DNA of 64,000 bases, from positions 829,001-893,000 of the forward strand of contig BJKQ01000006.1 of the NCBI GenBank assembly GCA_006538405.1, given 5' to 3'. The notes under the pieces were generated by a model, which had not been told where the DNA came from, did no database searches, and worked only from the letters and a program-made list of their open reading frames with translations. Below are positions 1 through 11,404 of the stretch, one piece after another (within the stretch, counting starts at the first letter, position 1; each line of letters opens with the position of its first letter). A program made the position numbers and the translations under genes. This DNA comes from Hansfordia pulvinata (lineage: Eukaryota > Ascomycota > Sordariomycetes > Xylariales).

Positions 1-755
1 CTCTCCAGGGTCTGGCCGAGAACTACGCCCCCCTCCTCGTCGAGAACATTAAGAAGGGCGGCTACACCCACATCATCGCCGGCCACACCGCGTTCGGCAA
101 GAACCTGATGCCCCGCGTCGCCGCCCTGCTCGACTCGCAGCAGATCTCCGACATCACCGCCGTCGAGTCCGAGTCGACCTTTGTGCGCCCCATCTACGCC
201 GGCAACGCCATCGCCACCGTCGAGTCCTCGGACAGCGTCAAGTGCATCACGATCCGCGGCACGGCCTTCGCGGCCGCCGAGCCCGGCTCCGGCTCCGCCG
301 CCGTCGAGGCCGGCGCGGACCCCAACCCGCCCGCCTCGTCCGAGTGGGTCTCGGAGGACCTGGCCAAGTCGGACCGCCCGGACCTCGCCACGGCGCCCAA
401 GGTCGTCTCGGGCGGCCGCGGGCTCAAGTCCAAGGAGGAGTTTGACCGCGTCATGAACCCGCTGGCCGACGCCCTGGGCGCCGCCGTGGGCGCCTCCCGC
501 GCCGCCGTCGACAGCGGCTACGCCGACAACAGCCTCCAGGTCGGCCAGACGGGCAAGGTCGTCGCGCCCCAGCTCTACATGGCCGTCGGCATCTCGGGCG
601 CCATCCAGCACCTCGCGGGCATGAAGGACAGCAAGGTCATCGCCGCCATCAACAAGGACCCCGACGCGCCCATCTTCCAGGTGGCCGACGTCGGCCTGGT
701 CGGCGACCTGTTCGAGAAGGTCCCGGAGCTGACCGAGAAGGTCAAGAGCTCTTGA
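1..755 (+). CDS. AIM45: Electron transfer flavoprotein alpha subunit, mitochondrial (3' part)
   Basis: This is the C-terminal part (about 250 residues) of ETF-alpha. With ETF-beta it carries electrons from mitochondrial acyl-CoA dehydrogenases to ETF:ubiquinone oxidoreductase. The frame is open from the left edge (first full codon at 3) to TGA at 753-755, with no intron in the window. The FAD-binding C-terminal domain is clear: [10 protein letters not shown], then [50 protein letters not shown] and [20 protein letters not shown]. These are the family's signature blocks, including the Arg and the Gln-Thr-Gly residues that contact FAD. An insertion rich in Ala, Gly and Ser (about 25 residues, near 280-345) lies between the two domains. 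The N-terminus and mitochondrial presequence are outside the window. The gene converges on ARH1. Identification is firm; the symbol follows yeast usage. Confidence 0.96.
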   Translation, partial: LQGLAENYAPLLVENIKKGGYTHIIAGHTAFGKNLMPRVAALLDSQQISDITAVESESTFVRPIYAGNAIATVESSDSVKCITIRGTAFAAAEPGSGSAAVEAGADPNPPASSEWVSEDLAKSDRPDLATAPKVVSGGRGLKSKEEFDRVMNPLADALGAAVGASRAAVDSGYADNSLQVGQTGKVVAPQLYMAVGISGAIQHLAGMKDSKVIAAINKDPDAPIFQVADVGLVGDLFEKVPELTEKVKSS

Positions 756-803
756 GACTGGCCCGCCTGCGCCGCGTGTCGTGATCATGTCGTGTATACT
801 GTA

Positions 804-809
804 AATAAA
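804..809 (+). terminator. Possible poly(A) signal of ETF-alpha
   Basis: An AATAAA hexamer lies 49 nt after the stop codon, and a second one lies about 20 nt further on (826-831). The position fits a fungal 3' UTR, but fungal signals are degenerate, so this is tentative. Confidence 0.4.
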
Positions 810-974
810 GCATGAATGAGAGACCGAATAAAGCAAAGAAAGATACCTCAACTCGCGTGTATATGACACTTATCTATAATACAGTGAAGAGGGCTTGCTT
901 GCTCTATTGCAAAGGGCCGTGGGCTGTTGACACGGGAGGCCGAAAACGGGACCCGTACGAAGTACCTTCTACAG

Positions 975-1058
975 TACAACCCGGTCGTGATCACAAGGCT
1001 TCATATACAGCCTCCCTACAACCCGGTCGTGATCGCAAAGCTTCATATACAACCTCCC
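975..1058. repeat. 42-bp tandem duplication
   Basis: There are two adjacent copies, 975-1016 and 1017-1058, each beginning TACAACCCGGTCGTGATC. They differ at only a few positions. The duplication sits between the convergent ETF-alpha and ARH1 genes. Confidence 0.85.
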
Positions 1059-1149
1059 CGCGCAAGTCTGCGATGCGCAGCCTGCTCCTTCCAAGTTTCA
1101 CCTCCACCCCGTTTCGTCAAACCAAGGCGCGCGAGACCCCGGGCCGATT

Positions 1150-3009
1150 TCATCCCCGCGCAGCGGCAATCATGTCGGCCGTGCGCGTGAACTTCTCCCG
1201 CTCCTTGCCCAGGAGCAGGCCGCGCTGGCGCTCCGCGGCGTCGATCCGCCGCCAGTCCTCCCAGGAGACGACGCGCGCCGCGCCGCCGCCGCCGGTGCTG
1301 CCGATCTCGGCGCGGACGCCTTCCCACCCCGCGGGCGCCGTCTCTGTGCTGACGTCTCCCGCCCCCGAAGCGGGGGCGAGGAGGAGGAGGAGGCGAGGAA
1401 AGAGGCGCCGCCGGCCCAATCGGCGGCGATGGCGTCGGCGGTGGCGAAGGCGTCCTCCATGGTCGAGGCGATGACGCCCGTGGGGCCGCGCTTGACCCAG
1501 CCCGCGCAGTAGACGCCGGGGAGGAGGGTGGTGGCGGTAGAGGGTTGGGTGGCCGATGCTGCTGCGGCCTGCTCGCTCCCGCGGCCGCCCCAGCCATCCT
1601 CCATGGCGCGCAGCACGCGGCCCGCGCCGTCGTGCCGGACGACGCCGCGCCCGTGGTCAAAGGCGACCCGCGCCTCGGCGAAGCCCGGCAGCGCCGTCGA
1701 CTTGTACCCGATGGAGCGGAAGGCGACCTGCGCCGGCAGCTCGACCGGGTCTGAGCCCGAGTCGCTGGGGGAGACGTGCGAGGACGGGTCCAGTGGGTCG
1801 GAGAGGACGGTACGCTCGAAGACGGCGCTGCGCAGGTTGCCGGCCTCGTCGCCGCGGAAGGCGGTCGGGGAGAGGCAGTAGTCCAGCGACCAGGACCGGG
1901 GCTGGGTGTCAGCGGCGGCGGCGGCGGCGGCGGCGGAGCCCTCCTTCAGCATCAGCTCGAGGAGGCGGCGGCGCGGGCGGGGCAGGGCGGCCAGCTCCGC
2001 GGGGCTGGCGGGCATGAGGGCCGGGTCGGGCGGCAGGAAGGCGGCGCGGGGCAGGCGGACGAGCTCGCGCAGCTCCTTGATGGTGAAGGCGGCCTGGACG
2101 GGCCCGCGGCGGCCGACGATGTGGACGCGGCGGACGGAGCTGGCGGCGAGGGCGGCGGCGGCGGCCTCGGTCATGTCGGTGCGGCGCAGGACGTCGACGT
2201 CCTCGAGCAGCATGCGGGCCACGTCGAGGGCGACGTTTCCCTGGCCGACGACGACGGCCTCGTCGGCGCGCGCCAGCAGCGGGCCCGGGTCGAGCCCGGC
2301 GAACTCGGGCAGGCCGTTGTACCAGCCGACGAACTCGCGCGCCGACAGCACGCCGGCCCCGGGGGCCGACAGGGCCGCCTCGCCGGGAACGCCGAGGGTG
2401 CGGTCGCGCGAGGCGCCGTACGCGAAGACGACAGCGTCGTAGTTACGCAGCAGCGAGGCGAGGGGCGCCGCGGCCGCGGCCTCGGGCGCCGAGCCGGCGC
2501 CGCTGCCGCTGCTCCCGTCGGCGGCCCCCGGGTGGCTGCCGCCCACGGCCACGTTGCCGACAAAGGTGAAGTCGGGCGAGCTGGCCACCTCCTCGAATTT
2601 GTCCTGGCAGTTCTGTGGCTTCAGTCAGCAGCAGGTCTTGTAGAAGTCTCACTGAGTTTCTCAGCCCTGCGCGGAAAGGGGATAGATGGGCCTGGCTCAC
2701 CTTGACCTCGGGGTGATCAGGCGCGACACCGAACCTGACCAGGCCGTAGGGGACAGGCAGCGCCTCGAACATGTCGACCTTGGCGCGGTCGATCCTGGAC
2801 ATGACCCTGTAGGCCGTGTAGAAGCCAGCGGGGCCGGAGCCGACGACAGCCATGCGGAAAGGCCTGTCGCCGCGGGTGCGCGTAGCCGGGGCGGAGGAGA
2901 GCCAGCGCAGGGCAGACGGGGCGGCGAGGCGCAGCGTCAGCGCCGGGGACCGGGGGCCGACGCCGCGCTGGCATGCCCGGCAGAGCCAGACATTGGACGA
3001 GGCGAGCAT
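1150..3009 (-). CDS. ARH1: NADPH:adrenodoxin (ferredoxin) oxidoreductase, mitochondrial; one frame break near the C-terminus
   Basis: This FAD enzyme passes electrons from NADPH to mitochondrial ferredoxin for Fe-S cluster and heme A synthesis. Exons on the minus strand are 3009-2701 and 2612-1150. The intron (2700-2613) has GTGAGC and CACAG ends and is phase 0. The N-terminus is an Arg-rich presequence. The FAD motif [15 protein letters not shown] is at about residues 55-69, [17 protein letters not shown] closes exon 1, [14 protein letters not shown] is the NADP Rossmann motif, and [19 protein letters not shown] is the C-terminal FAD signature. After that block the frame must change: the expected end ([10 protein letters not shown] ... 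[11 protein letters not shown] ... [10 protein letters not shown], stop at 1150) is in another frame. The switch lies between about 1340 and 1420. No GT-AG intron of sensible size fits there. One missing base would restore a 590-residue protein. Confidence 0.93.
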
Positions 3010-4794
3010 GGTGGCCGGGCGGGACGGCGTGCGCCGGCAGCGCTGTGTGGTGGGTTGGCGGCTATGTGCAAGGGAACATCAGTGGTGGTGGTGCAGAGCG
3101 ACCGGGTGTGCAAACCGAAGGCAGGAACGAATGGCTGGCGGGAGGTGAGGACGGTCAATGGCAAGACTTCAGCATTGGAGCTGAGGCGGGAGTCGTCGCA
3201 TCTCGAGATGTTTGCGGCGGTGATTATCAAGATCAGATCGAGCTACGGACGGAGGGCCCAGAGTTCAGGGTCCTCTTTTCGGATTCCGATAGGCGGCGAC
3301 CGACAAGTCCGACGCCTGAGTGGTGGCAGCAGGCGTGGTACGAGTACATTGTCCGGTTCTTGCCTGCACTGTCGTGGTCGTACCTGCGCCGTCCGCTCCT
3401 TCCATGACAGGTACGTGGACTACATGTACTCGTACTGGGTACGTTTATTACTTCAGTCCGTATTAATCAGGCCATGCCAAGATGGGATGTTAAGGTGTCT
3501 TCAGGCACTTGATATTAGGTATGTTTTCTCGATGATAACCCAAACGCGGATCAGTTTGTTGTTTGCCGGGGGCCTCTGGTGACTTGGATCTGGAGGGTTC
3601 CTTTATCAACAATTCGTACCTCGCTCATTGTCAATGGACAGATTTGTATCATGACAATTCGGCGAGACAAAGGCAACCAAAGAGACACAGACTCGGGCCG
3701 CATGATGAGGGTGTCAGATTAATCAACAACGACCAAGGCCTGGCCAGCTCGGCCCGTCCGCCCGTAGTCGCAGCCTGTTGAAGAACTACTCGTATGCGGG
3801 TTGCTGAAGAGATACGAAGAGCCTCGCACTATCGCCAAAGACACAGACCGTGTGTACTCGGAGTGTTTGAGTACGTGGTAAACAAGCATTAGCTGAGGAA
3901 GGATAGGAAAACCCAGCTGCTCCTCGGCATCTGACCATGCCCACGTCGATGCCTGTCGCAGTGATCGGCCAGCCTCCCCTCGCTTTGCGACGTGGGCAGC
4001 CTCGCCGTCGCTCCGGCATGTGTGCGCCGCCCGCCGCCCGAATAGCGCCGCCCCAGTGCGCCAGGGTCGGGTGCCAGCACACAGCCCTAGCCCGTTTAAG
4101 GTTGATAGGACGACTGGAGTTAGGTACTCGTAAGGGGACCGCACCTGTAGGCACTGTTACATCCAGGTATCTGGGCTGGTAGGTGGAGTCCGCCACAGGC
4201 ACCCGACAGGCACCGACACAGGGAGCTGTCAGCCCAGTGGAGGCTGACTTACGGCGGGTTCCGCGCTGGAGGGAGGCTCTCCGTTGCCCTGCCAACACTG
4301 TCCGCGCCCGCCAACGCCGCTTCAGCCCGCCTCGTCGAGCCGCACCACTGCAGCGACGTCGCAACGCCCCCCCTCCGGCCCACGATGCCCGCGCCTTAAG
4401 AGTGCGAGTACCAGCCCAGCCCCCGGCGGCCACCTAATTGGTGCGCCGTCTCGTCTGCTGCCCGCGACTCTGCATGCCATCGACCGACCAACGGACCGAC
4501 GCCTGCCTCGATCACCCACCCATCTGTCCCACCACCTGCTTTATTCTCCGCAGGCATTCACCATCTCCTCCCACCGTTGGCGCCGGCAGACTCAGAGACA
4601 TTGCCATCCCGCCCCCAGGAATTTGCCCATTAACCGAGAGTCCCTGACTTTCTTCCTCTTGGTCCCCAGATCGGACACTCACCTCTCGACCTCGCCACAA
4701 CCCAACAACCATCCCACCCGCACTGCGATCTCCTCTTGTCGCCCCGCCTTCAGCCAGGTCCCTCTGCTGTCGGGCACCACCCATTGCGCCCGAG
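3010..4794. other. Divergent promoter region, ARH1 / membrane protein gene
   Basis: This 1.8 kb separates two divergent genes and must hold both promoters. The right part (about 4280-4794) is CT-rich and looks like the 5' leader of the membrane protein gene. TACTCGTA-type motifs occur near 3338, 3430, 3787 and 4127. I found no convincing gene. Confidence 0.6.
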
Positions 4795-7422
4795 ATGACA
4801 TATCAGCAGCCATGGATGTACGACGGCGACAGGAACGCCAGCTTCCCCGGCAGCGAGTTCGACCCCAAGGCCTTCACCCGCGCCAGCTTCGAGCCGTCCA
4901 GGCCGCGCAAGAAGAAGCAGGATGGCCCTCTCGTCTCCTTCAACACGCACCCCGAGTATGTCATCGTCCTCCGTCTGTTCGCTGCTCAATTGCGCACTCT
5001 GCGCTGCCGCCCATCGCCTCTTTGCCACGTGCTGACGTCGTGCCGCTGTGCCTTTTGTGTGTCCAGTCTCCATGAAGTGCCCGCCCCTCGTGCGCCCGTG
5101 CGGCCCATGAGCGGCCGCACAAAGTGGTTCATCAAGTGGACGCGCTACGTCCAGATTGTCCTGCGCTCCCTCGAGCTCGTCGGCGCAATCGGCGTGCTGG
5201 TCTTCATGATCATCATCTCCAATATCGACCCGTTGACCGCCTGGGTCATGAGGATCACGGTATGTCACCCCTTCCCGGACTCCCGTCCCTGGCAAGCGCC
5301 CGGCTGACACTGACCTTGCCTACAGGCCGGCGTCGTCGGCATCAGCTGCGCCTACAGCATCATACACCACTGGCGGCCGGCGCGCGCGCGAGCCCCGGCC
5401 TCGTCCGCCGCCTACCAGGTGTTCGCCGCCGTCAGCGACGTGGCGACCATTGCGTTGTACGCCTTTGGTGCCATGGCCGCCAACGGCAGCGGGCAGGAGG
5501 CCTGGGAGACGGTCCTGGAGAACAAGGAGCTGGCCGCGCCGCTGGTGCTGGTCGACTACTACACCCTCGTCGCCGCGGGCTGCTTGCACGTCGTGTCCTT
5601 CACCATCTCCGCCTGGCTGGGCCTAACGTTCCGCCGCATCGTCAACATGCCGCCCGACATGAACCCTCTCGAGAGCAACCTGACATCCCGCGCCTCCCAC
5701 AAGCGCAACAAGTCCTCGGTCAGCACCGTCTACTCGTATCAGTCGGCCGCCAGCTCCAACCGCCACTCCGCGCCGCAGTCTCGCGGTCGCCCCGGCGCGC
5801 CCTCATCCTACGAGAAGCTGGCCCAGCCGCCCAGCATCTCCTTCATGGAGACCCGGTCCCGCGCCTCCGTCTCGTCCCTCTCCACCGTCTCCAAGCGCGA
5901 CTCGCGCACCGACCTGCCCAGCAGCCGCCAGTACCAGCCCCCGTACGCGCAGACGGCGCGTAACAGCATGACCTCGCTCGCCGACTCGAGGCGGCCCCCT
6001 ACCACGCGGTCCTCCCATCCGAACAGCTCGGCGCCGCAGCCTCAGCAGAGACAACAGCAGAACCCCCGGGGCAGCTACGCAGAGATCCCCACGGCCTACG
6101 GCGACGGCGGCTCGCGCCCCGGCAGCAGCAGCGGCGCCCCCGTCGAGAACATCCAGCCCATCAACGCCTCCCCCACCCGCGTCGCCCGTTTCACCGAAGC
6201 CTGGTATGCCTCCGAATCGCTCGTCGGCCGCACCCAGAACCGATTGGTCGAGCAGGAGAAGGCTGAAGCCGCCGCAGCCGCAGCAGCCGCCGCCACCGCC
6301 ACCGCTTCCGCCAAACCCCCCCGGAGCAACAAGACCCCGGCGCCTGCCTCCGGGCTCGGCCTGGCCGGCAGCCCTTACGAGGCGATGCGCGGGCGGTACG
6401 CGCTGGACGACATGTCGGACTACTCGGACGACGAGAACCGCAACATCATCGGCCTCGGCCACGACGACGAAGATGAGGATGACTACTACTTCGGAGACGG
6501 CTACCGGTACGACGAGAACGAGGACGACGGCCGGAGCAGCAGCCCCATCAACGCCACCGGCCGCCTGTACCCCAACCCTCTGCGCATGAACCCCTCGCCC
6601 AAGGTGACGGTCGCCGACTCGATGACGCCCCCCGCTCGCCACGCCGCGGCCAGCATCCGCGCGACCTCGTCCTCTGTGTCGGCGCTCGCCGAGACGGCCG
6701 GGGCCGGCAACCGCCGGGTCGCCAGCGGCAGCTACAACGGCGCCGCTGCCGCGGTGGACGAGCCGCGCAGCCTGACGGTGAAGAAGCAGCAGCAGCAGCA
6801 GGCGACCGGAGGGAAGAGGTCTCCCTCGTGGTGGGGCGGCCGCAACCGCGACTCGTCGATCCAGGGCGAGGAGTCCTTCAGCGCCCCGGGCAAGCAGCAG
6901 GGCCACTCGGCCCGCTCTCCGTCGTGGAGCATGCTGGCGGGGCGGATGATGCGCAAGGGCAACCAGCGGGACTCGTCGATCCAGCCCGAGGCCGACTTTA
7001 CGTCGTCGGTGGCGGCCATCAAGCACAAGAACGACCAAGACTTATACCACCCTTCCTCCTCCTCCTCCACAACGGTGCGAGGCGGGATCTACGCCGACCA
7101 GGATGCGGAGTCGCTCAGCGCGTCGGCCAAGCCGTACGGCTCGCTCAAGCCGGCCACGCCGCCGGTCATGATGTCGGTCGTCGGCAGCCCGCGGCAGGTG
7201 TCGTCCGGCACGGACTTTGCCGCCGGGGCCGCCGCCGCCACCGCGGTGACGCCGGGCGGGACGAGCTACTACCGCCGCAACGTCAGTGGGCGTGCGGCGG
7301 AGGAAGGGTGCGCCGGGGGTCCGTTGTCGTCGTTGCCGCAGACGGGGCTCGGGCTGCCGCAGCACCAGTTCGATGAGGGGGGTTACCGCGGCGGGTTCCG
7401 CGGGAGCATGCTCCGGGGGTAA
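4795..7422 (+). CDS. Four-TM MARVEL-like membrane protein with long Ser-rich tail
   Basis: Exons are 4795-4955, 5067-5259 and 5326-7422, giving 816 residues. The introns start GTATGT and end CCAG or ACAG. Residues 1-80 are polar and basic (RPRKKK). Hydrophobic segments lie at about 83-105 (LELVGAIGVLVFMIIIS), 119-134, 148-170 (FAAVSDVATIALYAFGAMAA) and 194-222 (YTLVAAGCLHVVSFTISAWLGL). This spacing resembles fungal MARVEL-type proteins, though I do not recognise a diagnostic signature. From about residue 230 to the end is a disordered tail rich in Ser, Pro, Gln and Ala. It contains an acidic patch (DDMSDYSDDENRN, DDEDEDDYYFGDGY), a poly-Gln run and two RDSSIQ repeats that look like basophilic kinase sites. 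The start follows a long CT-rich leader and is the first ATG in the exon frame. The biochemical role is unknown. Confidence 0.88.
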
Positions 7423-8176
7423 GTTGGTTGAGCTGTGGATGTGGATGTGAGGGGGTGTCCTGTTGGGGTGAGTGGTTTCGAGTGTGAGAGTGGAAGGGAG
7501 ATGCTTGGGCGGAGGGGGAGGGATAAGAAGAAAAGAAAAGCGAGAGGGAATAGAGACGGAAAGAGAGAGGAAGAGGAGGAAGGGGAGAAAAGAGAAGGGA
7601 AGAGGCGGAAGGGGGAGAAAGGAGAAGGGAAGGGAGCAGAGAAGGATGTGATACCTCAGGAGGCGGTTGATTGCGGCACGGACTGATGCGCGATGTGCGG
7701 ACGAAATGGAACGATATACCAGGGAACGAGCGGAGGGAACGTGTAGATGGGATTGGATCTGATTCTAGAGGGAAGGAGTTGGCGTTTTGTAGTTTTGGTT
7801 TTTCTGTTTTTGCTTCGACAGACATGTCCACTGTCGGGCAGAAGGTCATGTTTTGATACTGCCGGCTGGCATGTCGTGTGGTCGTGGAGGGTTGCGCCTG
7901 AGTGAGCTGAGGAATGCCGTGAGCGAGAAGGCTATGTGTCAGTGTGGTGGAGAGAGATGGGCGGCGGATGTACAGTTATGAGCAGATACCTTTGTGTAGA
8001 ATTCTCGCGGGGTATGTGGATAATGATACCTGGCTTCGCACCTCATTCTGTCGGTTCCTCTCTGTGTAATTTTCCTCGGTGTCATGATCAAGCGCAGTGG
8101 CCTTGTTGCCGCCAGACAGGAATCATACACTCAAACACAATGGTCCTTCCATGCATCTCAGCTTATTTTACCTACC
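7423..8176. other. Convergent 3' intergenic region, membrane protein / kinase
   Basis: This is 754 bp between convergent stops. A purine-rich block (about 7490-7650, AGG/GAA repeats) directly follows the membrane protein gene and is probably its 3' UTR. No gene is seen. Confidence 0.6.
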
Positions 8177-9287
8177 TCATAGACCCGGAATCTCTCGCAG
8201 CATGGCGCGAAGCTGCCCCAGCGTCGGCCGCTCCCCGGGGCGCGGGCGCTTGCACGCGTCGACGACGGCCTGCAGCGGCTCCGGCACGGGCCAGTCGACG
8301 AACGGGGTGCGCGGGTTGTTGGCGTAGACCATGCCCCTGACGACGTTGCCGACGTCGTACACGTCCGACTCGGCGGACCAGGGGTAGCATCCAGCAGCCC
8401 CGCGGAACCGGCCAGCTCGGGCGCCCTGCGCTGGCCCCAGCGGCCCTCCAGGTCGCAGATGACCAGGCGCCGCCCGTCCTCCGAGAAGACGAGGTTGCCG
8501 ATCTTCAGGTCGCGGTGGACGACGCCGGCCGAGTGCAGGCTTTCCAGGCCGTCGACGAGCTGCAGCGCCCAGCTCTTGTACTGGGCCAGGGAAGGCGGGG
8601 TGAGCTGGAGCGCGCACACGTCCGAGTAGAGCTTCTCGAAGACGAGGCGCCCGTCGGCGGACCGGCCTAGAAGCTGGATCACATGAGGGGACAGTGGACG
8701 GCCTGGTACGAGGGCGTCGTGGGAAAGGAAAAGTTAGATAATCTGACTCTTGTGGTTGGCTGACAACTGGCTGACATCTGATTCCGGCGTGCTGAACCCT
8801 GAGGAAGCCCGCTTACCTGGTACTGAGCCGCCCTGGCACTTGACCAGATTCTCAATCTCGCTTCGGTACTTCCCCTTCTTGAGGAAGTGCCTGGCCGGGT
8901 CGATGGGGAGACGACAGGCAGGCTGGACACAAGACCGCTCGTGTCCTCCGAGTCGTTCTCGTACGGAGGGTACTCCAGGCAGCGATCGAGGGGGCGTATG
9001 GTGTCGCCATGGATCTCGTAGTGGCCTTGTCGAGGAGGCAGGTCGCGACGCATTCGCACAACATCGCCCGATAGGGTGCCTGGTACGTCGAAGATGCGCA
9101 CGCACTGGCCGAGATCAGAGCCGTCCTCGTACCAGTACGTTATGGACTTGTGTTCGGAGTCGACTTCGAGGATTGGTTTGCCGTTGGGTGGCCAGAGGTT
9201 GCTGGCTTCGCGGCGGCGGTCATTTTCGGCTCGGAGGAGGAGGACTTGCTCACTGAACGGGTCCCTGACTTGGCTACTATCAGTCAT
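8177..9287 (-). CDS. Atypical fungal protein kinase; two frame breaks
   Basis: Minus-strand exons are 9287-8817 and 8702-8177; the intron (8816-8703) has GTAAGC and CCAG ends. Residues 1-120 form a fungal N-terminal region (ITYWYEDG, VRMRRDLPPRQGHYEIHGD). The kinase core follows: FLKKGKYRSEIENLVKCQG (helix C Glu), SPHVIQLLGRS, WALQLVDGLESLHSAGVVHR, and the catalytic HRDLKIGN near residue 220. DFG is replaced by DLEG in LVICDLEGRWGQ. Then come the APE-like APELAG, SDVYDVGNVVRGMVY and ERPTLGQLRAML. Reading all this needs two frame changes, one between about 8905 and 8950 and one beside the CCCC at 8398-8401. Each equals one missing base and together they give 332 residues. HRD and the helix C Glu argue for an active enzyme, but I cannot identify the Gly loop or the ATP-binding Lys. 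No substrate can be inferred. Confidence 0.85.
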
Positions 9288-9856
9288 GGCTAGGGGAGTG
9301 GAGCGTCATCTGGGCTGGAGCGGCGGTGATGATCCGTGCCAAAGGTCTTCCGCTGTTATTGTGTTTTGGGAGCGGAGGTAACGGTGCCTAGGAGTCAGTC
9401 GGTCGAGGCATGAGATGTGGCCTGCCCAATCTCGCGGGGCAAGCAAGCAAGCCACAGACCTGGGTTGAAGGAGACACCGGTACAGGTACTTCTCTGGCAG
9501 CCGGGAGACGGCCATGAACAGAAAACGAGAGGTTCCCAAGCTGCAGAGAAGACAGACTTACCTACCTGAGGTACCTGTGTACGGGAGGTAGTGACAGGTA
9601 CCCCGCGTCTTTCGAAGTAGGAATTCAAGAGCCTGCCTACAAGCTGGAGTACTTCACTGCCGTTTGGTGTTGGCTCGCTGGCTTCGAGAACCAGCCAACA
9701 CGAGAGGGGGAGGAGCTTGGACTGCGTATAACAGAATCACGACAGCCAATCGATTCTGCAGCCAATTACGGAACTTAGTGTCAGTGAAGAAGCATCTGCG
9801 ACCTGTCTTCCGTCCAGGGATTTCGCGTCTTGCTTTTGAGCGAGAGAGTCGACTGT

Positions 9857-9892
9857 CGATTCGGCTGGCGATTCGGCTGGCGATTCGGTTGT
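9857..9892. repeat. 12-bp tandem repeat, three copies
   Basis: There are three copies of CGATTCGGCTGG, the last with a one-base change. It lies upstream of the atypical kinase gene, in its probable promoter. Confidence 0.85.
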
Positions 9893-9990
9893 CCCGGTAC
9901 GAATAAGGGCCCTTCTGATGGTAATCCGAGGGGACGGGATGATTTCACCACAGCAGAAGCACTGTGGCAAGGCTGGCTGAACAAGAAGTT

Positions 9991-10065
9991 TGCCAGCAAC
10001 CTCTTGCCAGCAACCTCTTGCCAACAACCTCTTGCCAACAACCTCTTGCCAACAACCTCTTGCCA
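9991..10065. repeat. 14-bp tandem repeat, about five copies
   Basis: The unit is AACCTCTTGCCAAC, repeated about five times with AG/AA variants. It is a minisatellite in the region between the kinase and PIM1 genes. Its regular 14-bp phase is close to 1.3 helical turns. Confidence 0.9.
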
Positions 10066-11404
10066 GTTATCAACCAGACCACTTGGCATCTATCTGACTG
10101 CGGTAAGCCAGCAGACCGGGTATTTCAACATTTTCATGCCGTAATGACCCAGAACAGAACTCTCTACGGCTGAGGTCCATTGATTGGGCTGTCAACGTTG
10201 GTGTGATGGCCCTCTGTTCACCTGGGCTATCTGGTCCCCCTTTTCTCACTACGATACTTCGGCATCTACAGCCAGTAATCAACCGAGTCCCAATGCCTTG
10301 GTTGATGCACACTTTATTTGCAGCCTCGGAGAATCTTATTGTGGGACTGGAATTATCATCTTTCACAGTGAAAGGCCTCACTCTCCAACCAGCAGATACC
10401 TAAAGACGGCGAATGTTCGTGGCCGAAATCGGGCCTTTAAGCTGCGACCAAGTCCACAGTGGATGGGCGCGGATGGAGATGGTACAACGACCCCCCTGCA
10501 AGCAAGGAGAGACTCGAGGTACTGAAGACCACAATGGACCGAATCGAGGCGCGCATTCATTTGATGCTGGTCTCTGTCAGTTATAGGTAGGCAGGTATGA
10601 GTAGGTACCTAGGTGGCAGATACGAAGCTCTACTCGTAGGTACGGAGAACTTGTAGCAGGTGGTGGAGCCGGATAAGTGGGCTTTCGCAGCTGGCGCGCG
10701 CCCCGGCACGTGCCCGGCTAGCAGACCGATGATGTCGTCGCCGGCGGCTTCCGGCGCTGCTTGACCCGTGCAGAGCTGGTCCCGCCGGCATTGAGCTGCC
10801 CACTGGAGGTACATGCCGACCAGAGGTGTCGAGGTACCGAGCAGCGCCTGAAGGGCCCTGACGGTACCTAAGCCTCACTGCACACCCGGCGCATCCAGCT
10901 CGAGCTGGAGGTCCCTTCCCGCAGTCGAGGTACCTCCAACCACTCGTCCGCGCCGGTGCAGCCCGTGTCAGTGCCGCTGCTGTTTTTCCACGTCCTTCTG
11001 CCTCGTCGGCCTTCATTATTAAGCTCCGCCAACCTCCACCGCCGGCACCTCCACGATACGCGCCGCTGCTTCTGTCTCTACTTCTTGCGCCGGGCAAGAG
11101 ATGTGGGACGCTGCCGTCCACTCGCCTCAATTGTCCCTTTCTCGTTGAATCCCCCGCCTCGCCTCGCCTCGCATCTTCTGCGGCCCCGTCCATCGCCTCT
11201 CCCCAGTCCGGCGTCGACGTCTCGCTGCACTCCCCCCATCACCTACACCTACTCATCTCACGCTCTCGCTTTGAATCCACCGCACTGTCGATCAGTTAAT
11301 CCCCGCCGCCGTTCCCTACGGCTTACGGGATCCAATCCCTCCCGAGTCCTCCTCTACCTCCCACGGCTCGCCAGTCCGGCTCTCCTGCCTCACATCAGCT
11401 CGCC

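Larger units (their letters stand above)
756..1149. other. Convergent 3' intergenic region, ETF-alpha / ARH1
   Basis: This is 394 bp between two convergent stop codons. It holds the likely 3' UTRs and a 42-bp tandem duplication (975-1058). I see no gene here; short open frames in it lack any family resemblance. Confidence 0.7.
9288..11404. other. Divergent promoter region, kinase / PIM1
   Basis: This is 2.1 kb between divergent genes. It holds two small tandem repeats (9857-9892, 9991-10065) and AGGTACCT-type motifs near 9565-9605 and 10588-10612. A CT-rich leader, probably the PIM1 5' UTR, spans about 10960-11404. The open frame running through that leader has UTR-like composition and no family resemblance. 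Confidence 0.6.

Noticed and set aside
1340..1420. Second intron in ARH1 to explain the frame change
   Set aside because: No GT donor lies between the conserved [12 protein letters not shown] block and the CAG acceptor-like site; the only upstream GT is inside that block.
1776..2705. 309-codon open frame opposite ARH1
   Set aside because: It is the complement of conserved ARH1 coding sequence and very Gly/Ala/Asp-rich, so it is a shadow frame.
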